Source: Enhydrobacter aerosaccus (GTDB lineage: Bacteria; Pseudomonadota; Alphaproteobacteria; Reyranellales; Reyranellaceae). From it: 64,000 bases of DNA. Below, piece by piece: positions 45,899 to 54,487 of this stretch (its first letter is position 1; each line of letters begins with the position of its first letter). The notes below the pieces were generated by a model. The model did not search any database. It saw nothing but the letters and a program-made list of their open reading frames with translations, and was not told the DNA's origin. The stretch is from positions 154,141 through 218,140 of the forward strand of contig CAIKZO010000028.1 in assembly GCA_903832005.1 (NCBI GenBank), read 5' to 3'. A program made the translations under genes and the position numbers.

Positions 45899-46522
45899 TC
45901 ACCACTCCTTCTCGTCGAAGTCCTCGAAGTCCTTCAGAAGTTCTTGTTCCTCGGAGGGCGGCGGGGCCTCTTCGTTGGCGGGATGAGAGAGCACGCGTAG
46001 CCTGGTCTCGCGGGTGATCAGCGGGACGAGCTCGAGCAGGTCGGTGCGGGCAAAGGCGACGCAGCCACGGGTCGCGCCCATATCGTCGCGCGCCATGTGG
46101 AGGAAGATCGCGCTGCCCCATTCACCTTCGGGCGGATCGTCGTTGTAGCCGACCACGACCACGAGATCGTACAGCCCGTCGTCGCGCCACATCTTCTCGT
46201 AGCTCCAGTCGTTGGGAATGTGGACCAGCCGGTTATAGGTGTCGGTCCGCGGGTCGTCGCACCAGCCGTCATGCTCGGAGATTGGCCGGGCCGGCAGATT
46301 GACCTTCGGCAGGACCAGCAGATCGTTGCGGTAATAAATGCGGCGCAGCGGAAACTCGCCCACCGGCGTGGCGCCGTCGCCCTCGACCTTGTCCTCGCGG
46401 ATCCCGCCCGCGCCCACGGCGCAGCGCCACCGGTGGTCGCCCAGGGTGGCCCAGCCCAGCGACGAATCAGCCGAATCGGCCTGGACGACAATCACATCGG
46501 TCAAAACGCCGTCACCTGACAT
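45899..46522 (-). CDS. L,D-transpeptidase (YkuD-domain) family protein
   Basis: This 207-residue protein contains the catalytic motif FLHMARDDMGATRGCVAF (His and Cys spaced as in the HxxxxxxxxxxRGC signature), plus GDGATPVGEFPLRRIYY at the domain start. YkuD enzymes make 3-3 cross-links in peptidoglycan or attach proteins. There is no N-terminal signal peptide, and the last 20 residues are strongly acidic (SEEQELLKDFEDFDEKEW). Location is therefore uncertain. Divergent from the FAH hydrolase gene, 52 bp apart. Confidence 0.87.
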   Translation of the reverse strand: MSGDGVLTDVIVVQADSADSSLGWATLGDHRWRCAVGAGGIREDKVEGDGATPVGEFPLRRIYYRNDLLVLPKVNLPARPISEHDGWCDDPRTDTYNRLVHIPNDWSYEKMWRDDGLYDLVVVVGYNDDPPEGEWGSAIFLHMARDDMGATRGCVAFARTDLLELVPLITRETRLRVLSHPANEEAPPPSEEQELLKDFEDFDEKEW

Positions 46523-46574
46523 TGAATCGAACTCCCCTGCGCTTCATAAAGCCGGTCTCTTGAAGGAGAAAGCG

Positions 46575-47276
46575 ATGGCTTACGTTGTCACCCCGCCCGC
46601 GACCGTCGGCGTTCCGGTCCACGGCAGCAAGGATCTCTTCCCCGTCCGCCGCATCTTCTGCGTCGGCCGCAACTATGCCGCCCATGCCCGCGAGATGGGC
46701 CATGATCCCGACCGCGAGGACCCCTTCTTCTTCAGCAAGCCGGCCGACGCCATCGTGCTCTGCGCCGACCCCAAGAACCCGACCAAGATCCCCTATCCGC
46801 CCGCGACCAAGAACCTCCACCATGAGATGGAGCTGGTGGTCTGCCTGAAGTCGGGCGGCGCCAACATCCCGGTCGAGAAGGCGCTCGACCATGTCTACGG
46901 CTACGCCGTCGGCCTCGACATGACCCGCCGCGACCTGCAGAACCAAGCCAAGGACATGGGCCGTCCGTGGGACATGGGCAAGGGCTTCGACCAGTCCGCG
47001 CCGATCGGCACGATCTATCCGGTGAGCGAAGTCGGCCACATCGACAAGGGCACCATCCAGCTCGACGTCAACGGCAAGACCCGCCAGAAGTCCGACCTCA
47101 ACGCGCTCATCTGGAACATTCCGGAGACGATCAACTATCTCTCCGGCCTGGTGACACTCGCCGCCGGCGACCTGATCTACAGCGGCACGCCGGAAGGCGT
47201 CGCGGCCGTGGTCAAGGGCGACGTGCTTCAGGGCTTTGTCGATAGGTGTGGGACGGTCAGCGTCGAGTACGTCTAA
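46575..47276 (+). CDS. Fumarylacetoacetate hydrolase family protein
   Basis: This 233-residue protein has the FAH fold: FCVGRNYAAHAREMG, PFFFSKPADAIV, HHEMELVVCL (metal-binding Glu pair), VYGYAVGLDMTRRDLQ and GDLIYSGTPEGVAAV. Members hydrolyse fumarylpyruvate, acylpyruvates or related diketo acids, or decarboxylate oxaloacetate; fumarylpyruvate hydrolase (NagK-like) is the best fit on size. ATG 46575 has AAGGAG 8 bases upstream. Its stop overlaps the convergent metalloprotease stop by 4 bp. Confidence 0.92.
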   Translation: MAYVVTPPATVGVPVHGSKDLFPVRRIFCVGRNYAAHAREMGHDPDREDPFFFSKPADAIVLCADPKNPTKIPYPPATKNLHHEMELVVCLKSGGANIPVEKALDHVYGYAVGLDMTRRDLQNQAKDMGRPWDMGKGFDQSAPIGTIYPVSEVGHIDKGTIQLDVNGKTRQKSDLNALIWNIPETINYLSGLVTLAAGDLIYSGTPEGVAAVVKGDVLQGFVDRCGTVSVEYV

Positions 47277-48214
47277 AGCTGCTTCGCATTAAACGTGTCG
47301 CAGCGGCGGATATCGCCGTTCTGTAGACCAGTCTTGAACCAGCGCACCCTCTGCGCGCTGCTTCCATGCGTGAAGCTGTCGGGGACGATGCGTCCTTGCG
47401 CCTGCTTCTGCAGCGTGTCGTCGCCGATCGCGGTGGCCGCGGCCAAGGCCTGATCGACGTCCTGGTCGCTGAGCTTGAGCTTGCCACCTTGGTCGTTGCT
47501 GGCGTGATAGGCCCAGACACCGGCGAAGCAATCGGCCTGCAGCTCGACTCGCACCGACATCGCGTTCGCGTCGCGCTTGCTCATGTTCTCGCGCAGTTGC
47601 GCCACCTTGGTCTCGATGCCGAGCAGGTTCTGCACATGATGGCCGACTTCGTGCGCGACCACATAGGCCTGCGGGAACTGGCCGGGCGAATGGAAGCGCT
47701 GCGTCAGCTCGTCGAAGAACGACAGGTCGATATAGACGCGCTGGTCGGGCGGGCAATAGAACGGCCCCATCGCCGCCTGGCCCGCGCCGCAGGCGGTGCT
47801 GGTCTGGCCGCGATAAAGCACCAGGCGCGGCTGGCGGTATTGCCGGCCCATTTTCTGGAAGAGATCGCCCCACACGTCCTCGGTGCTCTTCAGCACGCGC
47901 GCGACGAACTGGGTCTCGGGATCGTTGGTCGTGGGCCGTGAGGCCGTGCGCTGCTGTTGCTGCTGCGGCGCGACGTAGCTTCCGCCGCCGCCCAGCACGC
48001 TGCCCAGCAGGGTGAGCGGATTGACGCCCAGGATCAGTGCGATGACGACGATCGCGATCAGGCCGAAGCCGCCGCGGAACAGGCCGCCGCCCAAGGGAAG
48101 CGGAATGCCGGGGCCGCCGAAGCCGCCGCCGAATCCTCCGCCACCGAACCCGCCACCGCCGCCTTCGCCGCGGCGATCCTCGATGTTGCTGCTCTCGTCG
48201 CCATCCAACTGCAT
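47273..48214 (-). CDS. YpfJ-family neutral zinc metallopeptidase
   Basis: This 313-residue protein has a Gly-rich cytosolic N-terminus (GEGGGGGFGGGGFGGGFGG), one membrane span (about 48-68, FGLIAIVVIALILGV) and a metalloprotease domain with HEVGHHVQN (zinc motif HExxH) and VELQADCFAGVWA (third ligand Glu). The Zn_peptidase_2/YpfJ family is membrane-anchored; substrates are unknown. Divergent from the exonuclease III gene, 37 bp apart. Confidence 0.92.
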   Translation of the reverse strand: MQLDGDESSNIEDRRGEGGGGGFGGGGFGGGFGGPGIPLPLGGGLFRGGFGLIAIVVIALILGVNPLTLLGSVLGGGGSYVAPQQQQQRTASRPTTNDPETQFVARVLKSTEDVWGDLFQKMGRQYRQPRLVLYRGQTSTACGAGQAAMGPFYCPPDQRVYIDLSFFDELTQRFHSPGQFPQAYVVAHEVGHHVQNLLGIETKVAQLRENMSKRDANAMSVRVELQADCFAGVWAYHASNDQGGKLKLSDQDVDQALAAATAIGDDTLQKQAQGRIVPDSFTHGSSAQRVRWFKTGLQNGDIRRCDTFNAKQL

Positions 48215-48251
48215 GGCAGCGTCTCCATTCTCAACCTATATTGGCGGCCTG

Positions 48252-49073
48252 ATGAGTCTGACCGTCGCCACCTGGAACATCAATTCGGTCCGCCTGCGGA
48301 TCGGCAACGTCGAACGCTTTCTGAAGTTGCGCAAGCCCGACGTGCTTTGCCTACAAGAAACAAAGTGTCCCGACGAATTCTTCCCGCACGGGGCGTTCGA
48401 GGCGTTGGGCTACACCCACCGCCTGATCCAGGGGATGAAGGCCTATAATGGCGTGGCCATTCTCTCGAAAGTTCCTTTCACGGGGATGAACGTGCATCAC
48501 CGCTGCGGCAAGGAGGATTGCCGGCACATCGAGGTCGCGCTCGATATCGGCGGCGACCCGATCCTGCTCGACAACCTCTACATCCCGGCCGGCGGCGACA
48601 TTCCCGACCCCGAGGCCAACGTGAAGTTCGCGCATAAGCTCGATTTTTATCGCGAGATGGCCAAGTGGTACGCCGACCGCAAGCTCGGACCACGCGTGCG
48701 CAAGGGCAAGCGGCGCATCGCCGTCGGCGACCTCAACGTCGCGCCGCTCGAGAACGACGTGTGGAACCACAAGCAGCTGCTCAAGATCGTCTCGCACACG
48801 CCGATCGAGGTCGATCTGTTCGGCAAGATGATGGCGTCGCTCGACTGGATCGATGCGCCGCGCCGCTTCGTGCCCGAGAGCGAGAAGCTCTATTCATGGT
48901 GGAGCTATCGCAACAACGACTGGCGCACGTCGAACCGCGGCCGCCGGCTCGATCATATCCTGGTGACTCCGGCGCTCGGCGACGCGATCCGCAGCTACCA
49001 TATCGACACCGACCTACGGGACTGGGAACTGCCGTCGGACCATGTGCCGGTGCTGGCCACGTTTGACGTCTAG
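48252..49073 (+). CDS. xth: Exonuclease III (AP endonuclease)
   Basis: This 273-residue DNA-repair enzyme cleaves 5' to abasic sites. It contains VATWNINSVRLR, CLQETK (metal Glu, E36), YNGVAILSK, RRIAVGDLNVAP and the final SDHVPVLATF (catalytic Asp-His). It begins at ATG 48252; upstream frame is antisense to the metalloprotease. Followed after 12 bp by a small GlsB-like gene with a GGAGG site. Confidence 0.95.
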   Translation: MSLTVATWNINSVRLRIGNVERFLKLRKPDVLCLQETKCPDEFFPHGAFEALGYTHRLIQGMKAYNGVAILSKVPFTGMNVHHRCGKEDCRHIEVALDIGGDPILLDNLYIPAGGDIPDPEANVKFAHKLDFYREMAKWYADRKLGPRVRKGKRRIAVGDLNVAPLENDVWNHKQLLKIVSHTPIEVDLFGKMMASLDWIDAPRRFVPESEKLYSWWSYRNNDWRTSNRGRRLDHILVTPALGDAIRSYHIDTDLRDWELPSDHVPVLATFDV

Positions 49074-49085
49074 GAGGGGAAGACC

Positions 49086-49328
49086 ATGCACATCATCGCG
49101 ATCATTTTGATCGGCTTTCTCGTGGGACTCGTGGCGCGCTGGGTCGGTCCCGGCCCACACATTCACGGCTTCTGGATCACGGTTGCGATCGGCGTCGTGG
49201 GCTCGGTGCTGGCGACCTACGGCGGCCAGGCGCTGGGTATCTATCGCGTCGGCCGTCCGGCGGGCTTCATCGGCTCGGTCGTGGGCGCGGTGATCCTGCT
49301 CGCTCTCGTCCAGCTCGTGGGCCGTTAA
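49086..49328 (+). CDS. GlsB/YeaQ/YmgE-family small membrane protein
   Basis: This 80-residue protein has three hydrophobic spans. IIAIILIGFLVGLVARWVGPG near the start, GFWITVAIGVVGSVLATYGGQ and GFIGSVVGAVILLALVQL are the family pattern (transglycosylase-associated protein). AGGAGG lies about 6 bases before ATG 49086. Often stress-induced; function not defined. Convergent with the methyltransferase gene, overlapping its end by 4 bp. Confidence 0.9.
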   Translation: MHIIAIILIGFLVGLVARWVGPGPHIHGFWITVAIGVVGSVLATYGGQALGIYRVGRPAGFIGSVVGAVILLALVQLVGR

Positions 49329-49813
49329 ATCACGCGATAGAGGAAGTACCGGTCCTTCGGCACATTGGGCGGCTCGGGCTGGAGCTGCCAGCGCGCCACG
49401 CTCAACGATTGATTGGCGAGCACATAGCTGCCGGGAGCCGCCAGCGCATCGAGCGCCGGCCCCAGCCACTTGCCCATCTCCACGTTCGCGGCGTGATCGC
49501 CGGTGCCGAGGTCGGTATGGATCAGCGCCGCCGTGGCGCCGAGTTTCGCTGCTGCCTCCGGGATCGTCTTGTCGGCGTCGCCAAGGAACAGCCGGTCGTC
49601 GGGCGGGATGCAATCCGGATGGGCCGCCACCTTGCGCTCGAACACGTAGATGTCGCGCGCCGGAAACAGCGTGCGCAGATGATCGTAGGTGCGGCCGTTG
49701 CCGAGGCCGACCTCAAGGATCGGGCCCGCGAGCGCCTCCACCTTCGGTTTGAGGAAGTTCAGGCAGTCGCGCTGCGCCTGCATGCGCGCGATGAAACTGT
49801 CGAGACGGCTCAT
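49325..49813 (-). CDS. Small SAM-dependent methyltransferase
   Basis: This 162-residue protein has motif I PILEVGLGNGRTYDHLR, an acidic second motif (DIYVFERKVAAHPD), and the later ATAALIHTDLGTGDHAANVEMGKWLGPALDAL. It fits the class I methyltransferase fold in minimal form. ATG 49813 is used. It is the third gene of the unit that starts with the ABC-like protein and the cNMP-binding protein, 13 bp after the latter. Substrate unknown. Confidence 0.8.
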   Translation of the reverse strand: MSRLDSFIARMQAQRDCLNFLKPKVEALAGPILEVGLGNGRTYDHLRTLFPARDIYVFERKVAAHPDCIPPDDRLFLGDADKTIPEAAAKLGATAALIHTDLGTGDHAANVEMGKWLGPALDALAAPGSYVLANQSLSVARWQLQPEPPNVPKDRYFLYRVI

Positions 49814-49826
49814 CTGCGAAGGACGA

Positions 49827-50279
49827 TCAGGCCGCGGCCTTGGTGGCGTTGCGCAGCTTCTCGTTGGTATCCTCGAGACGGTGCGCCAGCTCACGCATGA
49901 TCTCGATCGCCATCTGCGGGAACTCCGCGACCAGGCGATAGAACATGTCCTTCGAAATGCGCAAGGTGGCCAGCGACTCGCGCGCCTTGATGGTGGCAGT
50001 ACGCGGCACGTCGCACAGGATCGCGATCTCGCCGACGAAGCCGTTCTTCTTCAGCTCCGCGACGGGGATCTGGCCGGCCGGCGTGTCGATCAACACGTCA
50101 GCCACGCCGCCCAGGATAACGTACATCGCATCGCCCTGATCGCCCTGATGGAACAACTCCTGACCTTCGTTGAAGGTCATGCGCTCGCTGGTGAAGGCCA
50201 GCAGCTTCAGCTTGGCCGGCTCGATCTTGGCGAAGATCGGCACGCCCTTCAGAAGCTCGACTTCCTCGTTGAGGTTCAT
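49827..50279 (-). CDS. Cyclic-nucleotide-binding domain protein
   Basis: This 150-residue protein is a stand-alone Crp-like cNMP-binding domain: LLKGVPIFAKIEPAKLKLLAF, MTFNEGQELFHQGDQGDAMYVILGG, then the phosphate-binding cassette FVGEIAILCDVPRTATIKA with the Glu and Arg that contact the cyclic phosphate. No DNA-binding domain follows, only a helical tail, so it probably signals by protein contact. AGGAGG lies 5 bases before ATG 50279. It is 21 bp after the ABC-like gene; a cyclase is encoded at 21980. Confidence 0.92.
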   Translation of the reverse strand: MNLNEEVELLKGVPIFAKIEPAKLKLLAFTSERMTFNEGQELFHQGDQGDAMYVILGGVADVLIDTPAGQIPVAELKKNGFVGEIAILCDVPRTATIKARESLATLRISKDMFYRLVAEFPQMAIEIMRELAHRLEDTNEKLRNATKAAA

Positions 50280-50300
50280 CGTGTCCTCCTGTTCCCTACT

Positions 50301-53015
50301 TTATGCCGACGCCATGAGCTCGGCGTAGACCCTGCCGGATGCCGCCAGCTCGGCCGGCGTTCCGTGCTCTACGATCCTGCCGCCCTGCATGACGACGATC
50401 TTGTCGAAACCCTCGGCCTGACTCGGCCGGTTGGCGATCCACACCACGCCGCGCCCGTCGGCCGCGGCCAGAATATTGTCGCGCATGCGATCCTGCGTGC
50501 GGCCGTCGAACACGGCGACGGCCTCGTTGACGATCAGGAACTGCGGCCGCTTGATCAGCGCCCGGGCGATGCCGAGCTTCTGGCGCTGGGTCGCCGGCAG
50601 GCGGCGGCCGGCAACGCCCACATTATACTCCAGTCCGACCTCGATCACCGAGTCGCGTAGTTGCAGCTCGGCCAGCACGTCGGTCATCAGGGCGCGGATC
50701 CGGCTGTCGGCCTGGGCCTGGCCATAGACCACACGCCCGAACAGGATGTTATCGAGCAGGGTGGCGGCGCTGTTGTATTGCGCGAAATCGTAGAATTCGA
50801 CCGCTCCGCGCAGGTTGGGCGGCAGGTTTTCGGCGACCGCCCGCCGCGCGGCGAGCAGCCGGTCTTCCATGGCGCCGTCGATCAGGCCCAGGCGATGGCG
50901 CGCCTCGATATAGCGCAGCGGCAGGGTCATCAGGCGCGCCTTGTCGGCCGGCGGCACCGCCTCGACGCCCTTGCCGCCCAGGCGCTGCAGCAGCAGGCGC
51001 ACGTTGGGCAGCTCGTCGGCGGAGATGAAGCTGTACTGCTCGAACAGCGGATTGTCGGGCGACAGGCCCGAGAAGAGCTCAACCATGGTCTCGGCGATGG
51101 AAAGACCCATCCGGAGCAAATCCTGGTCCAGACCGGTCTTGGCCAGCACCGTTTGCATGTAGGGATCGGCAGCCAAATTGTCGCCGTCGAACTTCTTGCC
51201 GACCGGCGTGCCGAACAGCAGGTTTTCCGCCACCGACAGGTTCTTGTTGTACTTGTCGACGTTGAAGGTCTCGATCAGGCCGGCATTCTTCGGATCCTGC
51301 AGGCGGCCGTGCAGCGCATGCCGTGCCTTCAGGATCTTCTCGGCGAGGTCGGGCCGGCGCGCGGCGTCGACCGCGCCCAGCAGGCCCAGAGAATAGATGT
51401 CGTCGTCGAGCTCGACCTGCTTCAGCGCATGCACCATGCAGGGCAGCAGGTCGGCCGGGCCGGTGGCGCCGGCCAGCTCGTAATCGATCCAGTCGGCGTT
51501 TGGATCGAGCACAGGATTGCCCGAGCGCTCGGCCTCGCGCCAGAAGGCTTGGCGCACCGTGGTCATGTTTTCGTCGTAGGTCGCGGGCTTCGTCGGCCGA
51601 TGCTTCAGGCCGAACAGCAGGTTGTCGCGCACGCTTTGCGGAAAGAGATAGGTCTCCTGGCCGATATAGCCCAGCCGCGAGCCCAGCAGGAATTCCGGCA
51701 AGTGCAGGAAGTCCTGGCCGTCGATCTTGATCGAGCCGCTGGTCGGCAGCACGAGGCGCGCCAGCACCAGGCCCAGCATGTCCTTGCCGGAACTGCCGGC
51801 CCCGATCACCGCCGTCTTGGCGTCGGTCGGCAGGACGAGAGAGACAGTGTCGAGCTGCTTCACCCGCCCGTCCTCGGTGATGGTGACGCCCGACATCACC
51901 AGCTCGTGGCCGAGCGGCGGCGGCGGGCCGTCGGGAATCGCCTGCAGCTCCTGGGGCATCATGCCCTCGGGCTGGAACTGGTCGATCACCTGCTCGTACT
52001 TGATCTGCACGTCCTGGCGCTGTTGGTCCCAGTCGATCAGCTCCTTGATCGGCGAGGGCAGGTCCTTGTAGGCGAGCAGCACGCCGACCACGGCGCCGAC
52101 GTCCATGCGGCCGGTGATGGCGAAGTAGCCGCCTAGCAGGTAGATCGCGAACGGCGTCGCCTGCGAGAGGATGTTGTTCCAGAACTTGGCGACGAACTTC
52201 TTGTTGTAGAGGTCGAAGCGGATCCGGAAGATGTGGCCCAGCCGCTCGGAGATGTCGGCGCGCTCGTAGTTGGCCGCGCCATGGATATGGATCTCGTTCA
52301 CGCCGTCGGCGGTCTCGGCGATGCGGCCGGCCAGCAGTCGCGCGGAGAGCTGGCGCTCGCGGCCCAGCACCAGCACCGGCTTGCGCAGCCGCGGCACGAT
52401 GATCATCTGCACCGCCAGCAGCGCGATGACGACGAGGCTGAGCAGGAAGTTCTGCATCATGATGAAGATCAGCGCGGTCAACGCCTGGCCGCCGAGGAAC
52501 ATCGGCTGCACGTAGGCATCGCCGATGAAGCCGCCGAGCGGCTCGACCTCGTCCTTGATCATGGTCGCGAGCTCGGCCTGCTTGACCTTGCGGAAGTGCG
52601 CCGCCGGGAAACGCAGGATGCGGTCGTAGAGTTCGTAGCGCAGGCGGCGCAGCATGCGCTCGCCCATACGGCCCTTCTGCGTGTTGATGCTCTTGCGGAA
52701 CTGGTTGTTCACCACGACAGCGGCCAGGAAGACGAAACTCATCGTCACCAGGTAGCCGAGCTGGTCGACGGTGAAGCCGTCGAACAGATGCAGGTGATGG
52801 CCGCCCATCCACTTTGGCATGCGGAAATCGATCGCGAAGAGCGGCGTCGTGGCGCCGTCCTTGAAGACGTTGCCGGAGATGCCGTTGTTGACGATCGACT
52901 TCGGAACGCTGAGCGAGAGGAAATAAAAGAGCTGCGCGAACAGCACGAGACTCAGGATCACGAGCTGCTCGTGCCGGCTGTGCTTCCAGATATAAGAGAA
53001 GAGATTGCGCTGCAT
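50301..53015 (-). CDS. ABC-transporter-like protein with degenerate nucleotide-binding domain
   Basis: This 904-residue protein has an exporter-type membrane domain (about 15-320, about six spans) and a nucleotide-binding-like domain (about 372-900). Key sites are altered: Walker A is GAGSSGKD (405-412, Asp for Ser/Thr), the signature LSGGQ is LPATQ (806-810), Walker B ends LIVNE (N830 for Asp) and the H-loop His is N862 (IANRPS). The Q-loop (Q453) and Walker A Lys remain. About 350 residues lie between Q-loop and signature. The post-Q-loop pattern xxN(L/I)LFG occurs three times (463-469, 596-602, 754-760), as if this segment was copied. Probably an ATP-binding or regulatory scaffold rather than a working pump. 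Confidence 0.8.
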   Translation of the reverse strand: MQRNLFSYIWKHSRHEQLVILSLVLFAQLFYFLSLSVPKSIVNNGISGNVFKDGATTPLFAIDFRMPKWMGGHHLHLFDGFTVDQLGYLVTMSFVFLAAVVVNNQFRKSINTQKGRMGERMLRRLRYELYDRILRFPAAHFRKVKQAELATMIKDEVEPLGGFIGDAYVQPMFLGGQALTALIFIMMQNFLLSLVVIALLAVQMIIVPRLRKPVLVLGRERQLSARLLAGRIAETADGVNEIHIHGAANYERADISERLGHIFRIRFDLYNKKFVAKFWNNILSQATPFAIYLLGGYFAITGRMDVGAVVGVLLAYKDLPSPIKELIDWDQQRQDVQIKYEQVIDQFQPEGMMPQELQAIPDGPPPPLGHELVMSGVTITEDGRVKQLDTVSLVLPTDAKTAVIGAGSSGKDMLGLVLARLVLPTSGSIKIDGQDFLHLPEFLLGSRLGYIGQETYLFPQSVRDNLLFGLKHRPTKPATYDENMTTVRQAFWREAERSGNPVLDPNADWIDYELAGATGPADLLPCMVHALKQVELDDDIYSLGLLGAVDAARRPDLAEKILKARHALHGRLQDPKNAGLIETFNVDKYNKNLSVAENLLFGTPVGKKFDGDNLAADPYMQTVLAKTGLDQDLLRMGLSIAETMVELFSGLSPDNPLFEQYSFISADELPNVRLLLQRLGGKGVEAVPPADKARLMTLPLRYIEARHRLGLIDGAMEDRLLAARRAVAENLPPNLRGAVEFYDFAQYNSAATLLDNILFGRVVYGQAQADSRIRALMTDVLAELQLRDSVIEVGLEYNVGVAGRRLPATQRQKLGIARALIKRPQFLIVNEAVAVFDGRTQDRMRDNILAAADGRGVVWIANRPSQAEGFDKIVVMQGGRIVEHGTPAELAASGRVYAELMASA

Positions 53016-53191
53016 CGAGATCGAGGGGCCCCGCTTCCCTCCCTCTATAGGCGATCAGTGCCTTGATTACATTCAATATTTTGCAGTGCCGGGTGCGGCT
53101 CGGTGGGGGTTCGCGTAGCGGGGCCGATGTGGTATAGTCCTGTCCAACGACCGGCCGGGCAATCGCCCAAGGCCAGGGGGAGAGGCGTTGC

Positions 53192-54472
53192 ATGTCCGCA
53201 AGTAGCCGGCCAAAGCGTGTGCTGTTGTACAGCCACGATTCCTACGGACTTGGCCACGTCAGCCGATGCCGGACGATCGCCAATGCCATCGTCGAGGCCG
53301 ATAGCTCGATCTCCGTCCTGATCATTTCGGGCTCGGCGGTCATCGGCTCCTACGAATTCCGCTCGGGCATCGATTTCGTGCGCATTCCGGGCGTCGTGAA
53401 GCAGATCGACACCGGCGAATACGATTCGGCCAACCTTCGGGTCGGTGTCGAACATACGCTGGAGATGCGGACGCGAATCATCCGCGACACCGCCGACATC
53501 TACCGGCCCGATCTCTTTATCGTCGACAAGGAGCCGCTCGGCCTGCGCGGCGAGGTCGAACCGACACTCCGCATGCTGAAAGATCGCGGAACGCCGCTGA
53601 TCATGGGCCTGCGCGACGTGATGGACGACCCGGAGCAGCTCGCCGCCGAGTGGGAGCGCAAGCAGGTGGTGCCGGCGCTCGCCGATCTCTACGACGCGAT
53701 CTGGATCTACGGCCTGCCGCAAATGAACAAGCCGCTGCAGGGTATCGACGTGCCACCGTCGGTACGCCACAAGACGGTCTACACCGGCTACCTGCGCCGC
53801 GAGCTACCGCTGCACACCGACGCGCCGCACGAAGGCGAGGAGATCGACGGTCCCTTCATCCTGGTGACGCCGGGCGGTGGCGGCGACGGCGATGCGCTGG
53901 TCGACTGGGTGCTCGGCGCCTATGAGACCGATCCCAACATTCCCTATGGCGCGGTGATCGTGTTCGGCCCGTTCATGTCGGCCACGGCGCGCGAGAGCTT
54001 CAAGGAGCGTGCGAGCAAATTCCCGCACATCCGCACGCTCACCTTCACCAACAACCTCGGCGCACTGATGAAGCAGGCGGCGGGCGTCGTGGCGATGGGC
54101 GGCTACAACACGTTCTGCGAGATCCTGTCGTTCGACAAGAGGGCGCTGATCGTGCCGCGCACACGGCCCCGGCTCGAGCAGCTCATCCGCGCCCGCGCCG
54201 CGCGCAACCTAGGCCTCACCGAGATGCTCGACGCCGACAAGGGCCGCGATCCGCATTTCATGGCGACGGCGCTGCGCCAGTTGCCGCAGCAGAGCGCGCC
54301 CAGCAACGCCATCGTGCCCGGCCTGCTCGACGGCCTGCCCAACGTCATCAAGCTGGTGGCGCGCACGCTCGCCCATCCCAATCGCGGTCCTGCGTCGATC
54401 GAGCCTCCTGTCGAGCTCGAGACGCCGGTCGCCGATGCCCTCTCGTCTCCGGCGACGCGGGCCAGATCCTAA
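53192..54472 (+). CDS. MurG-like glycosyltransferase (COG4671 type), copy 1
   Basis: This 426-residue protein starts RVLLYSHDSYGLGHVSRCRTIANAI, the nucleotide-sugar GT-B fold with a GLGH loop, and ends with a MurG-like acceptor/donor half: FILVTPGGGGDGDALVDW and GVVAMGGYNTFCEILSF. It is first in the operon, 176 bp downstream of the divergent ABC-like start. TATAGT at 53133-53138 could be a -10 box, but no clear -35 is seen. It resembles the gene at 57482. Donor and acceptor unknown. Confidence 0.85.
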   Translation: MSASSRPKRVLLYSHDSYGLGHVSRCRTIANAIVEADSSISVLIISGSAVIGSYEFRSGIDFVRIPGVVKQIDTGEYDSANLRVGVEHTLEMRTRIIRDTADIYRPDLFIVDKEPLGLRGEVEPTLRMLKDRGTPLIMGLRDVMDDPEQLAAEWERKQVVPALADLYDAIWIYGLPQMNKPLQGIDVPPSVRHKTVYTGYLRRELPLHTDAPHEGEEIDGPFILVTPGGGGDGDALVDWVLGAYETDPNIPYGAVIVFGPFMSATARESFKERASKFPHIRTLTFTNNLGALMKQAAGVVAMGGYNTFCEILSFDKRALIVPRTRPRLEQLIRARAARNLGLTEMLDADKGRDPHFMATALRQLPQQSAPSNAIVPGLLDGLPNVIKLVARTLAHPNRGPASIEPPVELETPVADALSSPATRARS

Positions 54473-54487
54473 CGACATCGGTGTTTC

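Noticed and set aside
50661..52136. 491-residue forward frame inside the ABC-like gene
   Set aside because: Antisense shadow of a high-GC coding region, rich in Gln/Arg/His with no domain; the reverse frame has clear ABC architecture.
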